DNA of 64,000 nucleotides from an uncultured Rhodospirillales bacterium (GCA_903845065.1 CAIMWH010000120.1:1-64000), one strand, 5' to 3'. Numbered from the stretch's first letter, positions 9,104-19,062 are shown. Numbers and translations are program-made. The notes: generated by a model from the letters alone, not told the origin.

Positions 9104-10998
9104 TCATCGGTACCGCCGGGCATATCGACCACGGCAAGTCCTCCCTCGTGCGCGCGCTTACCGGCACCGATCCGGATCGGCTGAAGGAGGAGAAGGCGCG
9201 CGGCATCACCATCGAATTGGGGTTTGCCTATTGGAAGCAGCCGGATGGCCGCGTGATCGGTTTCGTCGATGTGCCGGGCCACGAGCGCTTCGTTCATACC
9301 ATGCTGGCGGGCGCGCATGGCATCGATCTCGTGCTGCTGGTGGTGGCCGCCAATGATGGGGTGATGCCGCAGACGCGCGAGCACTTCGCCATCCTGCGGC
9401 TGTTGGGCCAGAGCCGGGCGGTGGTGGCGCTGACCAAGTGCGATCTCGTCGATGCGGTGCGTATTGGCGAGGTCAGCGCCGATATCCGCGCCTTGCTCGC
9501 TGGCACGCCGATGGAAGATGCGGCGATCCTGCCGGTTTCCACCGTTACCGGCGAGGGTATGGATGCGCTGGCCGCCACGCTGGCCGCAGCGCCGGAAACC
9601 GCGCGCGCCGCGGACCGGCGGTTTCGTCTCGCGGTTGATCGCAGTTTCTCCATCGCCGGCGCGGGGACGGTGGTGACCGGCACCATTTTGTCCGGCGGCG
9701 TGAGCGTCGGCGACCAGGTGATGGTGTCCCCCGCCGGGCATGGTGCGCGCATTCGTGGGCTGCATCGGCAGAACCAGGCCGCCGAGGCCGCTGTTGCCGG
9801 CGATCGCTGCGCGCTGAACCTTGCGGGCGTCAGCCGTGACGAGGTTGTGCGCGGGTCCATGGTGCTAGACCCCATCCTGCATGCGCCGACCAGCCGGCTT
9901 GATGCGCGCATCCATTTGCTGCCCGGCGAGAAGAAGCCGCTCGGCACCTGGATGCCGATCCGGCTGCACCACGCGGCTGCCGAGGTTCTGGGCCGCGCGG
10001 TGCCGCTCGGCCCGCCTATCGCGCCGGGGGAAACCGGGCTGGTGCAACTGGTGCTTGAATCCCCCATTGCCGCGGCGGCTGGGGATCGCATCGTTCTGCG
10101 CGACACCAGCGCCAGCCGCACCATCGGCGGCGGGGTCATCCTCGATTTGCGTCCGCCTGAGCGCCATCGCCGCACGCCCTCCCGCCTTGCCGCCCTTGAA
10201 GCGCTCGACGGTGCGCCCGATGCGGCCATGCTCGCCCGCCTCGCCGCGCTGCCGCCGTTCGTGCTGGATCTGCCAACGTTGGCCCGCGATCACGCCGTCC
10301 CGGATTTCGAGCCGCTGCTCGCCGAAGCCGGGCTCGTCCTCATTGCCCCCGGCCGCGCCGTTTCCGCCACCGTCTGGGCGGAGCTGCGCCGCGACATCGG
10401 CGCCGCGCTCGATGCCGACCACCGCGCCAACCCGGACCTGCAGGGCCTGCCGCTCGATCGCCTGCGCCGCGCCATTGTGCCGCTGCTGCCGGTGGTGGCG
10501 TTTCGCCTGGTGCTGGCCGGCATGCAGGCGGCAGGCGATCTGGTGTTACAGGGCGCCTGGGCCCGCCGCCCCGACCACATTGCCCGCCTGGCGGCCGCCG
10601 ATGAAGCGATCTGGCAGCGCATCACGCCCGACCTCGCCGGCCCCGGCCGCTTCCGCCCGCCGCGCGTGCGGGATTTCGCCACATCGCTGCCGGCCAATGA
10701 GCGGCATGTTCGCACCATCCTGAAATCCGTTGCCCGTAGGGGGGACCTCTACGAAGTCGCCCAGGATCATTTCTTCCTGCGCGATACCGTCACCGAGATG
10801 GCCGCCATCATCGGTGAACTGGAAACGCCTTTCAGCGCCGCCACCTTTCGGGACCGGTTGGGCGATGGCGAGTTCAACGCCGGGCGCAAGGTGGCGATCC
10901 AGGCGCTGGAATTCTTCGACCGCCACGGCTTGACGGTTCGCCGCGGCGATGCGCGAGTTGTGGACCGTCGGCGGCTGGCGCTATTCGCGCCGGACTGA
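9100..10998 (+). CDS. selB: Selenocysteine-specific translation elongation factor
   Basis: [56 protein letters not shown]-terminal winged-helix region. Confidence 0.95.
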   Translation: MIIGTAGHIDHGKSSLVRALTGTDPDRLKEEKARGITIELGFAYWKQPDGRVIGFVDVPGHERFVHTMLAGAHGIDLVLLVVAANDGVMPQTREHFAILRLLGQSRAVVALTKCDLVDAVRIGEVSADIRALLAGTPMEDAAILPVSTVTGEGMDALAATLAAAPETARAADRRFRLAVDRSFSIAGAGTVVTGTILSGGVSVGDQVMVSPAGHGARIRGLHRQNQAAEAAVAGDRCALNLAGVSRDEVVRGSMVLDPILHAPTSRLDARIHLLPGEKKPLGTWMPIRLHHAAAEVLGRAVPLGPPIAPGETGLVQLVLESPIAAAAGDRIVLRDTSASRTIGGGVILDLRPPERHRRTPSRLAALEALDGAPDAAMLARLAALPPFVLDLPTLARDHAVPDFEPLLAEAGLVLIAPGRAVSATVWAELRRDIGAALDADHRANPDLQGLPLDRLRRAIVPLLPVVAFRLVLAGMQAAGDLVLQGAWARRPDHIARLAAADEAIWQRITPDLAGPGRFRPPRVRDFATSLPANERHVRTILKSVARRGDLYEVAQDHFFLRDTVTEMAAIIGELETPFSAATFRDRLGDGEFNAGRKVAIQALEFFDRHGLTVRRGDARVVDRRRLALFAPD

Positions 10999-11094
10999 GG
11001 AGGGGAAGCGTCCCTGGTGGGGCGGCCGGACTTCAAATCCGGTTGGGGCCGTCAGCCGGTCCCTGGTGGGTTCGACTCCCATTCCCTTCCGCCA
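10999..11094 (+). tRNA. selC: tRNA-Sec (anticodon TCA at 11033-11035), CCA encoded
   Basis: GGAGGGGA...CCGGA-CTTCAAA-TCCGG anticodon arm, long variable arm GGGGCCG/CGGTCCC, TTCGACT T-loop, 3' GCCA; 8-bp acceptor stem with one G-T. Confidence 0.95.
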
Positions 11095-11097
11095 CCC

Positions 11098-12687
11098 CTA
11101 TGGATCAATCAAAACCCCCGGATTGAGCATCCCCGCCGGGTCCAGCGCGCCTTTCGCGGCCCTGAGCGCGGTGGCGAACAGCTCGGGGCGTTGGCGGTCG
11201 TACCAGGGGCGGTGGTCACGCCCGACGGCGTGGTGGTGGGTAATGGTGCCGCCGGCGGCCAGCAGCGCATCGCCCGCGGCGTCCTTGATGGCCTGCCACT
11301 GTTCGAGCAGCGCGCCGTGGCGGCCGAGGCCGTGGAACGAGAAGTAGGGCGCCGGACCGTCCGGGTAGATGTGGGTGAACCGGCAGGTCACTTGGCCGGG
11401 TCGTCCGGTGACGCGCAGGATGGCCTCCTCAACCGCGGCTTTTACGCTGTCATGCAGGTGTTCGAACTTGTCCCAGGTGGTGGCGGTTTCGAAGGTGTCG
11501 TTGATGATGGCGCGGGGCACGATGCGTTCGCGGGCGTAGGGCATGCGGATGAAGGCGGTGCGCCAGAGGCCGGCGGCGCCCTTTAGGTGGGCATCGGCCT
11601 CGCCTTCGCTTTCCGGCACGCCGCCATGGTCCCGTGCGCATTCGAGGGCGCGGGCGTGCCAGGCGGTGAGGTCGTGATCGGCGGATTCGAAGCCGAGCAC
11701 CATGATGGCGGCCGAGCCGTCGCCGGCCCCGGTGTTGGCGGCTTCCTGCGGATCGAGGATGCGGCAGTTCGCGGGATAGAGCCCGGCTTGCGAAATCGCC
11801 CGGACGGCGCGGGCGGCGCTGAAGAAATCGGGGAAGCGGATGGCGCCGCCGGCGCGGAAGCTCGGGCGATCCTGCAGGCGCATCCAGGCCGCGGTGATCA
11901 CGCCGAGGATGCCCTCGGAGCCGATGAACATCCGGTCCGGGCTGGGGCCGGCGCCGGAGCCAGGCAGGCGGCGGGTTTCCAGCGTGCCTTTCGGCGTGAC
12001 CACCCGCACGCTTTCGACGAAATCGTCGATGTGGGTGTAGAGGCTGGCGAAATGGCCGCCGGAGCGGGTGGCGATCCAGCCGCCGAGGGTTGAATAATCG
12101 AAGCTTTGCGGGAAATGCCGCAGGGTCAGGCCGTGCGGCTTGAGGTGGGCCTCCAGCGCCGGGCCGTAGACGCCGCCCTCGATGAGCGCCGCGCGCGAGG
12201 TGCGGTCGATTTCGACCACGCGGCCGAGTTCGCGCAAATCGAGCGTCACCGCAGCGCGGTAGCGGGTGCCGTCCACCTTCGCCTCGACGCCACCGCATAC
12301 CGAACTGCCGCCGCCGAACGGGATCAGCGCCGCCTGCGCGCCGCCCGCCCAGTCCATCAGGGCGGCCACGTCGGCTTCGCTGCGCGGATAGGCCACCACG
12401 TCGGGCGCGCCGGCGTAGTCGCCGAGCATGCCACGCACGGTATCTGGATAGGACTTGCCGAAGGTGTGGGCGGCCCGGTCATACACGTCCGTCGAGCAGA
12501 ACGCGGCCAGGGCGGCCGGCGGGGTGATCCGGGGCGGTCGCAGCGTGATGGCGTCCAGCCCGGGCACGCTCACCTCGGTGAAATCCGCCACGCCGAATTT
12601 CGTGCGGTAGATGCCGAGCAGGAACGCCTCCTCGGCTGCCGTGTAGCCCTCGCCCTCGCGTCCCCAGCCGAAATATTTGAGCCTCAT
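11098..12687 (-). CDS. FAD-linked oxidase (alkyldihydroxyacetonephosphate synthase-like, FAD_binding_4 type)
   Basis: PDVVAYPRSEADVAALMDWA, IPFGGGSSVCGGVEA, LGGWIATRSGGHFASLYTHIDDFVESVRVVTPKG. Confidence 0.85.
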   Translation of the reverse strand: MRLKYFGWGREGEGYTAAEEAFLLGIYRTKFGVADFTEVSVPGLDAITLRPPRITPPAALAAFCSTDVYDRAAHTFGKSYPDTVRGMLGDYAGAPDVVAYPRSEADVAALMDWAGGAQAALIPFGGGSSVCGGVEAKVDGTRYRAAVTLDLRELGRVVEIDRTSRAALIEGGVYGPALEAHLKPHGLTLRHFPQSFDYSTLGGWIATRSGGHFASLYTHIDDFVESVRVVTPKGTLETRRLPGSGAGPSPDRMFIGSEGILGVITAAWMRLQDRPSFRAGGAIRFPDFFSAARAVRAISQAGLYPANCRILDPQEAANTGAGDGSAAIMVLGFESADHDLTAWHARALECARDHGGVPESEGEADAHLKGAAGLWRTAFIRMPYARERIVPRAIINDTFETATTWDKFEHLHDSVKAAVEEAILRVTGRPGQVTCRFTHIYPDGPAPYFSFHGLGRHGALLEQWQAIKDAAGDALLAAGGTITHHHAVGRDHRPWYDRQRPELFATALRAAKGALDPAGMLNPGVLIDP

Positions 12688-12788
12688 GGTTTCCTCCGTT
12701 GTTGGCTGGCGCGGAGGGAGGCAAGCACTTTCGGCTGGAAAACAGAAGGGCGAAACGCGGGCTGGCTGGCGGCCGGGGCTGCGGTGGA

Positions 12789-14243
12789 TTAGCCGGGAGT
12801 GGCCGGGCGGATGGCCTCAAGCCCGGCGATGGTGCCGGCGATGTCCAGGGACTCCTCGGTGCGGGCACCGCGTAGTCTGGTCTCGATGCTTCGCAGTGCC
12901 CGGGTTGCGTAGTCTTTGCCCGCGGCGGTGAGCTTGGTTTGCATTTGTGCCTTTAGTTTTTCGAGCTTGGCGTTGGCCGCGGCCACCTGCCGGACCGTGG
13001 CGGTGTGAATCCGGGCCTCGAGATCGATGCCGATGCTTCCGGCTGGGGCGGCGGCGCCTGCGGTGGCGGTGGTAGCCAGGCCTTCGACATCTCGGCCAAG
13101 CTGGACGAGGGCGCTTTGTTGGATCGCGGTGGCCTGGGCGTTGATGGCCGTGATTTCGCCCATCAGCGCCGCGGGGAGGCCGTCGAGGACGCCGAGATCA
13201 ACGCCGAGGAAGCTCAGTCCGGTATTGAGGGCGGAGGCAGCCGTTTTGAAGTAGCCGGCAATATCTGTGACTTTGCCGAGGGTCAGCGCATCGCTGCTAT
13301 CCTTCGGCAGCAAGGGAGCGGCTTCGTCGACAAGTACGGGGTTTTGCTTGTCCAGGGTTGTCAGGATGAACTTCGCCGCGGCGCGGACGCCGGAGACGGC
13401 GCCGGTGAGGGCGCCTTTCACCGCGATCCCGATATGGGGGTGGCCAGACGCGGTGGCGAGGACTCCGACCACAGAGGTGAAGCCCTTGGCGACCTTCGCC
13501 GCGTCCTCGAAGAAGGCCGCGGCCTCAGGGTGCAGATTGGCGTAGTTCTTCCCGACATTGGAATTGGCCTGCTTGATCACCTCGCCCTGGAGGGACACGA
13601 TGGACTCTTGGATGACCGTGCCAAGCTTGGCGACATGGGTGTCGAGCGCGGTCAGCTTCGCCTCCAGGGTCCTGGCGGCATCCTCCTGCCTCTTGTCCGT
13701 CTTCTTGTCGGTGCCGAGGTTGGCGAGGGCGGTCTCGAGGGCGCGGGCGGCGTCGTTGGCGGCGGCCATCAGGGTTGGCAGCGTGTTGGCGAATACTCGC
13801 AGGGAGGTGGCGGCCTTAGGGCCGAGGCGCGAATTCGGGAGGTCTTGAAGTACGCCAAAGGCGGCGCTGAGGCCGGTGAATATTTCAGTGTAGGGGTTTT
13901 TTCCTGCCAGTGCCTTCCAGCGGTCCATGACGCCCAGGGCGACGTTGTGGCCGTAGCCGGCATCCCCTTTCTTGGGTCCAGCGATGCCGGTTTCGGGCGC
14001 GTCACCTTCGTCAAGCCGTGCGAAGTCCCGGCTACGATGGGCGGCGCCGGCGGGGGCGAAGGCTGGGCTGGTGGCGCTCGAGCCTGCTGGTGCGGTCGTC
14101 GGACTGGCGCTGCCAGTGCGTGCGGGGGTTTCATCCTCGTCGCCGCGATAGTCCTCGGAGTCGACTCCGGCGCTGAGGGGATCCGAGAGCGACGTGCGGA
14201 AAGTCCGGTTGAACCAGGCACGCATCGTGGAGGTAAATGGCAT
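12789..14243 (-). CDS. Hypothetical protein: disordered N-terminus, then Ala-rich helical domain with hydrophobic segments
   Basis: Long ORF with start MPFTSTMRAWFNRTF downstream of an AT-rich pocket; no family recognised by eye. Confidence 0.65.
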   Translation of the reverse strand: MPFTSTMRAWFNRTFRTSLSDPLSAGVDSEDYRGDEDETPARTGSASPTTAPAGSSATSPAFAPAGAAHRSRDFARLDEGDAPETGIAGPKKGDAGYGHNVALGVMDRWKALAGKNPYTEIFTGLSAAFGVLQDLPNSRLGPKAATSLRVFANTLPTLMAAANDAARALETALANLGTDKKTDKRQEDAARTLEAKLTALDTHVAKLGTVIQESIVSLQGEVIKQANSNVGKNYANLHPEAAAFFEDAAKVAKGFTSVVGVLATASGHPHIGIAVKGALTGAVSGVRAAAKFILTTLDKQNPVLVDEAAPLLPKDSSDALTLGKVTDIAGYFKTAASALNTGLSFLGVDLGVLDGLPAALMGEITAINAQATAIQQSALVQLGRDVEGLATTATAGAAAPAGSIGIDLEARIHTATVRQVAAANAKLEKLKAQMQTKLTAAGKDYATRALRSIETRLRGARTEESLDIAGTIAGLEAIRPATPG

Positions 14244-14506
14244 GCTGCGTGCTCGCTCCGTTATGATTGGTACATAGGAATATGCGTATTTAGATATGAT
14301 AATGAAAACGATCAATCCTAAACTCACACGCGGCCGCGGCCGGGTACCCCCGCATCCTGAATGATTGGGGTCCTGCAGCGCGAAGCCCGCGTGCGCCTCC
14401 ATTCCCGAAGAAGCAGCGCATGCCGTAAGGTCAGGCCGTTGGCGCACCCCCCTCTTGGCGGATGCGCCGTGGCGGGATGATGATGGGCCAAACGGGAGGC
14501 TTCAGC

Positions 14507-16735
14507 ATGTATGACCCTACGCCGCGCGACCGCACCATCCACGCCGCCGTCAACGGCCGCACCGAAATCCTGCGCGACCGCGCCGGTATTCCGCACATCT
14601 TCGCCAGCACCACGGCGGATACCTATTTCGGCCTCGGCTACGCCATGGCTGAGGATCGGCTGTGGCAGATGGATCGCCTGCGCCGCCGCGCGCTGGGGCG
14701 TCAGGCGGAGATCCTCGGCCCGTCCTATGTTGCCTCGGATATCGCGCACCTGACGGTGGGGATCGACCTGATCTGCGACCGCGAGAACGTGCTGATCGAT
14801 CCGGCCACGCGGGCCATCTGCGAGGCGTTCGTCGCCGGCATCAACCGCGCCATCGCGGTGATGGGCGATGATTTGCCGCCGGAATTCGGCCTCATCGGCT
14901 ACAAGCCGCACCCTTTCACGGTGCGGGATGTGATTGCGACCGCGCGCGGGTTCTGGTGGTCGCTCAACGGGCGCATCGACCGGATTATCGCAGCCGAGGC
15001 CTCGCGTCTGCTGCCGGCCCATCTCCAGGCCGCCTACCTTACCCCGGAAGCCTCGGAAAACCTGGTGCTGCCCGGCGCGGTGCCGCCGCACTACGCCAAG
15101 CCGGCGCATCCGATGGGCACCGATGATGCCACCGGCTCCAACAACTGGGCGATTTCGGGCACCAAGTCCGCCACTGGCTTCCCCGTGCTCGCCGGCGATC
15201 CGCACCAGCCGTTCTGGGTGCCGGCAAGCTGGTATGAATTCGCGCTGCACGGCCCGGAAGATGACTGCGCCGGCTGCGGCCACCCGGGCATCCCCGGCTT
15301 TTGGTACGGCAACAACGGCACCGCCGCCTGGTGCCTCACCAACAACATGGCGTCCACGCGGGACCTCTATCGCGAAGAGATCGACCCGGCCGACCCCACC
15401 CGCTACCGCGACGGCACGGAGTGGCGCAGCTTCGAGACGCGGACCGTCAGCATCCCGGTGCATGGCGAGGCGGCCCGCGAGCTTGTCATCCGCTCCACCG
15501 TGCGCGGCCCCATCGTCAACGCGCTGGTGCCTGCCATCAAACCCGAGGGCGACGCGCTGATGTCGCTGCGCTGGGTGGGGATGGAGCACATCGATGACCT
15601 GCGCGCCATTCTCGGCCTCGGCCGGGTGAAGTCCTGGGCGAATTTCCGCTCGGTGCTGCGGGACTGGTCGGTCGCGGTGTTCAACTACATCTATGCCGAT
15701 CGCGACGGCCATATCGGCTACCAGATGTCCGGCCGCATCCCCATCCGCGGGCGGGCCTGGCCGGGCGTGCGGGAGGCCAACAACCCGGCGGATCAGTGGC
15801 AGGGTTATATCCCGTTCGATGGGCTGCCGAGCCGCTATGATCCGGCCGGCGGCACTGTCGCCAGCGCCAACCAGCGCATCGTCGGGCCGGATTATCCATT
15901 CCCGATCTATGGCTCCTACTCGCAGGGCCATCGCGGCGTGCGGTTGGACGAGGTATTCGGCGGGCATGGCAAGATGGATGTGGCCGCCAACGTCGCGTTG
16001 CAGAACGATGTGAAGAATGCCCGCGCCACCCGCACTATTCCGCACATCCTCAAGGCGCTGGCGGGCACCACCGATGCGGCGGCGCAGGAGTTTGCTGCCG
16101 CCATGGCGGGGTGGGATCACTTCTACAGCCTGGAAAGCGCCGCGCCGACGCTGTTCGAGACCTTCATGGCGATCTGGAATCGCCGGGTGCAGGCCGTGCA
16201 TGTGTCGGCCCACTTGCTGCCGCTGACGGTGCAGCAGACCGGCCTGTGCACGGCGGTGATCGAGGGCGATATCGTGGGCTACTTCCCCGAGGGGCTCGCG
16301 GCGGTGGTGGGCGAAACGGCCACCGCATGCATCGCGGCTCTGGTCGAGCGGCTCGGTGCGGATCGGGCCGGGTGGGCCTGGGGGCGGGTGCATATCGCGC
16401 ATTGGAAGCATCCGCTTTCCAATGCGGGCAACACGGCGGAGTTCGATATCGGGCCGGCCGCGGTCAACGGCGGGTCGCACACCATCCGCAACACCGGTGG
16501 CGAGTTGCCGCCGCACAACGCGGCCTCGGGGGCGGAATACCGCATCGTGGTGGATTTCTCGCAGCCGACATCCTTCCGCGCGGTGCAGAACATCGGCAAC
16601 TCCGGCGTGCCCGGCAGCCCGCATTACCGCGACCAGTTCCAGCCCTGGCTGGACGGCGAATATCACACCGTCCATCTCACCCGGGCTGGCATCGAGGCGG
16701 ATCGGGTGGCCACCACCACCATCGACCCGGGCTGA
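14507..16735 (+). CDS. Penicillin acylase family protein (Ntn hydrolase)
   Basis: ILRDRAGIPHIFASTTADTYFGLGYAMAEDRLWQMD and autoprocessing motif ATGSNNWAISGTKSATG. Confidence 0.92.
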   Translation: MYDPTPRDRTIHAAVNGRTEILRDRAGIPHIFASTTADTYFGLGYAMAEDRLWQMDRLRRRALGRQAEILGPSYVASDIAHLTVGIDLICDRENVLIDPATRAICEAFVAGINRAIAVMGDDLPPEFGLIGYKPHPFTVRDVIATARGFWWSLNGRIDRIIAAEASRLLPAHLQAAYLTPEASENLVLPGAVPPHYAKPAHPMGTDDATGSNNWAISGTKSATGFPVLAGDPHQPFWVPASWYEFALHGPEDDCAGCGHPGIPGFWYGNNGTAAWCLTNNMASTRDLYREEIDPADPTRYRDGTEWRSFETRTVSIPVHGEAARELVIRSTVRGPIVNALVPAIKPEGDALMSLRWVGMEHIDDLRAILGLGRVKSWANFRSVLRDWSVAVFNYIYADRDGHIGYQMSGRIPIRGRAWPGVREANNPADQWQGYIPFDGLPSRYDPAGGTVASANQRIVGPDYPFPIYGSYSQGHRGVRLDEVFGGHGKMDVAANVALQNDVKNARATRTIPHILKALAGTTDAAAQEFAAAMAGWDHFYSLESAAPTLFETFMAIWNRRVQAVHVSAHLLPLTVQQTGLCTAVIEGDIVGYFPEGLAAVVGETATACIAALVERLGADRAGWAWGRVHIAHWKHPLSNAGNTAEFDIGPAAVNGGSHTIRNTGGELPPHNAASGAEYRIVVDFSQPTSFRAVQNIGNSGVPGSPHYRDQFQPWLDGEYHTVHLTRAGIEADRVATTTIDPG

Positions 16736-16738
16736 ACC

Positions 16739-17521
16739 ATGCGCTGGATCAACTTCACCCACGCCGGGCACGCCGCCTACGGGATTGTCGAGGGCGACAC
16801 TGTCATCGAGACGCGCGGGGACATCTTCTCCGCGTGGGAGCGCACCGGGCGGAGCTTCCCGCTCGGTGCGGTGAAAATCGAGATCCCGGTGATGCCGCGT
16901 ACCTTTTACTGCGCGGGCCTCAACTACGTCGCCCATGTGAAGGAGGCGGCCGAGAAGGCCGGCACCAGCCCCAACATCCCGGCCCGCGCCGAGATCGGCT
17001 ATCGCGCGCAGAACGCCTTGATCGCCCACGAGGAAAACGTGGTGATCCCGCGCGATGCCACCGAGAAGGTGCACTACGAGGGCGAACTCGTGGTGATCAT
17101 CGGCAAGAAGGCGAAGAACCTGTCGGAGGCGGACGCGCTCTCCTGCGTGTTCGGCTACACCATCGGCAATGATGTGTCCGAGCGCACCTGGCAGCGCGCC
17201 GACCGCACGTTTTTCCGCTCCAAGAACACCGATACCTTCAAGCCGATGGGGCCGTGGATCGAAACCGAGGTAAAACTCGACAGCCTGCACACCAACGTGC
17301 GCCTCAACGGCGAAATCCGCACCAGTTTCGCCACCAACCACATGCTGTTCAGCATCCAGCACTTCATCGCGGTGACCAGCCAGTACTGCACGCTGTATCC
17401 GGGGGACGTGATGTGGATGGGGACTGATGGGTCCTCGCCCGACCTCAAGCATGGCGATCTTGTCGAGGTGGAAATCACCGGCATTGGCACCCTGCGCAAC
17501 CGTTTCGTGCGAGAATCCTGA
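16739..17521 (+). CDS. Fumarylacetoacetate hydrolase family protein
   Basis: FYCAGLNYVAHVKEAAEKAG, VHYEGELVVIIGKKAKN, CVFGYTIGNDVSERTWQ, LYPGDVMWMGTDG. Confidence 0.9.
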   Translation: MRWINFTHAGHAAYGIVEGDTVIETRGDIFSAWERTGRSFPLGAVKIEIPVMPRTFYCAGLNYVAHVKEAAEKAGTSPNIPARAEIGYRAQNALIAHEENVVIPRDATEKVHYEGELVVIIGKKAKNLSEADALSCVFGYTIGNDVSERTWQRADRTFFRSKNTDTFKPMGPWIETEVKLDSLHTNVRLNGEIRTSFATNHMLFSIQHFIAVTSQYCTLYPGDVMWMGTDGSSPDLKHGDLVEVEITGIGTLRNRFVRES

Positions 17522-18585
17522 TGGCCACTCCCTACGCCACCCATCGCGCCCAGATCGAGGCCTTCCTCGTCGCGTGGGGCATGCCGCCGGCCACCGCCGC
17601 CGGCACTGCTGAAATCATGGCGTGGGCCGATCTGCACGGCATCGACAGCCACGGCATCTCGATGATCCCGACCTATGACGCGCGGCGGCGGGACGGCAAG
17701 ATGCGCATGGAGGCCATCCCGCGAATCGTGAAGGAAACCCCGGTTTCGGCGCTCATCGATGGGGACGGCGGGCTGGGCCACCCCACCTCGCGGCTGGCGA
17801 TGGATACCGCGATTGCCAAGGCCAAGACCGCCGGCGTGGGCATCGCCGCCGTGCGCAACTCGTCGCATTTCGGGGCCTGTGGGTTCTACGCCAAGATGGC
17901 GGCCGATGCCGGGCTGATCGGGCTGGTGACCACGTCGGCGTCCGGCATCCAGGTGGCGCCGACCGGGGGGGCCGCGGCGCGGCTTGGCACCGATCCGATC
18001 GCCTTCGCGGCCCCGGGGCGGGATGGCCAGCCGTTCCTGCTCGACATGGCGACCACCACCGTGGCGGCCGGGCGTATCCGCAACAAGGCCAACGAGGGCC
18101 TGCAATGCCCGCCCGGCTGGGTGCAGACCAAGGACGGGTTGCCGAGCACCGACCCGCTGGAGGCGCGCGAGAAGGGCGGCTTCCTCACCTCACTCGGCGG
18201 CACGCCGGAAGGCAGCAGCTACAAGGGCTACGGGCTGGCGGCGATGGTGAACATCCTCTCCTCCGTGCTGTCCGGCGCCACGCTGATTACCGACCCGATG
18301 CACACGAAAAACCCCGGCACCATGGGCATCGGCCATTTTTTCCTCGCCCTCGATCCCGGCCTGTTCCGCGAGGATGACGATTTCCGCGCCGATGTCATCA
18401 CCTTCACCGACGCGCTGCGTGCTACCCCGCCGATCGATCCGGCCGTGCCGGTGATGGTGGCCGGGGACCCAGAGCGTGCCCGCGCGGCCGTTCGGGGCGA
18501 TCAGGGCATCCCGGTGGCGCCTGGGCTGCTCGCGCAGCTTCGTCAGGTGGCGCAGGCCAGTGCGGCGCCGTGGCTGCTCGGTTGA
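17521..18585 (+). CDS. Ldh family oxidoreductase (malate/L-lactate dehydrogenase type)
   Basis: HGIDSHGISMIPTYDARRRDGKM, RNSSHFGACGFYAKMAADAGLIGLVTTSAS; ATG overlaps the previous stop. Confidence 0.9.
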   Translation: MATPYATHRAQIEAFLVAWGMPPATAAGTAEIMAWADLHGIDSHGISMIPTYDARRRDGKMRMEAIPRIVKETPVSALIDGDGGLGHPTSRLAMDTAIAKAKTAGVGIAAVRNSSHFGACGFYAKMAADAGLIGLVTTSASGIQVAPTGGAAARLGTDPIAFAAPGRDGQPFLLDMATTTVAAGRIRNKANEGLQCPPGWVQTKDGLPSTDPLEAREKGGFLTSLGGTPEGSSYKGYGLAAMVNILSSVLSGATLITDPMHTKNPGTMGIGHFFLALDPGLFREDDDFRADVITFTDALRATPPIDPAVPVMVAGDPERARAAVRGDQGIPVAPGLLAQLRQVAQASAAPWLLG

Positions 18586-18659
18586 GTGGGCGCAACTGAC
18601 GGGCTAGTCGCCCCCTTCGGCCTCTGCTACCTAGCCGCCGCCATCAAAGGAGCAAACAA

Positions 18660-18911
18660 ATGGCCGCCGACAAACCCGTTTCCGTCGAGCTTGAAGCCAA
18701 CGAGTTCGCCCTCATCGTTGGCGAAGAGGACGGCGAGATGTCCGTCCGCGTCGTCGGCGGCGCCGAGATCTCCGACGATGCGCCCGAGATGCCGGCCCCG
18801 GCCGAGATCATCCTGGCGCTGGCCATGCGCCTACTGCGCGATCCCGAGTTCCATGACGAAGTGCTTGACTGGTACTATGAGCATCAGGACGACATGGGTG
18901 ACGAAGAGTAG
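18660..18911 (+). CDS. Small acidic hypothetical protein
   Basis: 83-aa ORF MAADKPVSVELEANEFALIVGEEDG...; AAAGGAG Shine-Dalgarno just upstream. Confidence 0.6.
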   Translation: MAADKPVSVELEANEFALIVGEEDGEMSVRVVGGAEISDDAPEMPAPAEIILALAMRLLRDPEFHDEVLDWYYEHQDDMGDEE

Positions 18912-19062
18912 CTATTATCGTTCCGTAGAGTCGATCCGTCGCAATTTTGTAGATTTTTGTTAGGATTTGTCTTGTCGTTTTGACGCGGCGGGGCTAGAAA
19001 TCATTCCAGTACCAATCAGCAGGGGGGCTCACCCCCTCCTGTGTGTATCTGGAGGCCCGACG

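Noticed and set aside
10999-11094. tRNA-Sec as an integration site for an island
   Set aside because: No integrase or duplicated tRNA 3' end seen; the gene downstream is a normal FAD oxidase ending 3 bp away.
10996-11586. Possible selenocysteine readthrough of the selB UGA into the in-frame ORF beginning at 11017
   Set aside because: The frame runs through the tRNA-Sec gene and the antisense of the FAD oxidase; no SECIS evidence and no coding-like sequence. Most likely an ordinary stop.
14324-14345. CGCGGCCGCGGCCG near 14.33 kb as a cloning scar (contains a NotI site)
   Set aside because: Such strings are expected in high-GC DNA and no vector sequence flanks it.
14324-17452. 1042-aa minus-strand ORF, the longest in the track
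   Set aside because: Antisense shadow of the acylase and FAH genes: His/Arg/Gly-rich composition and no recognisable motif, while the plus strand has clear catalytic motifs. High GC suppresses stops in the complementary frame.
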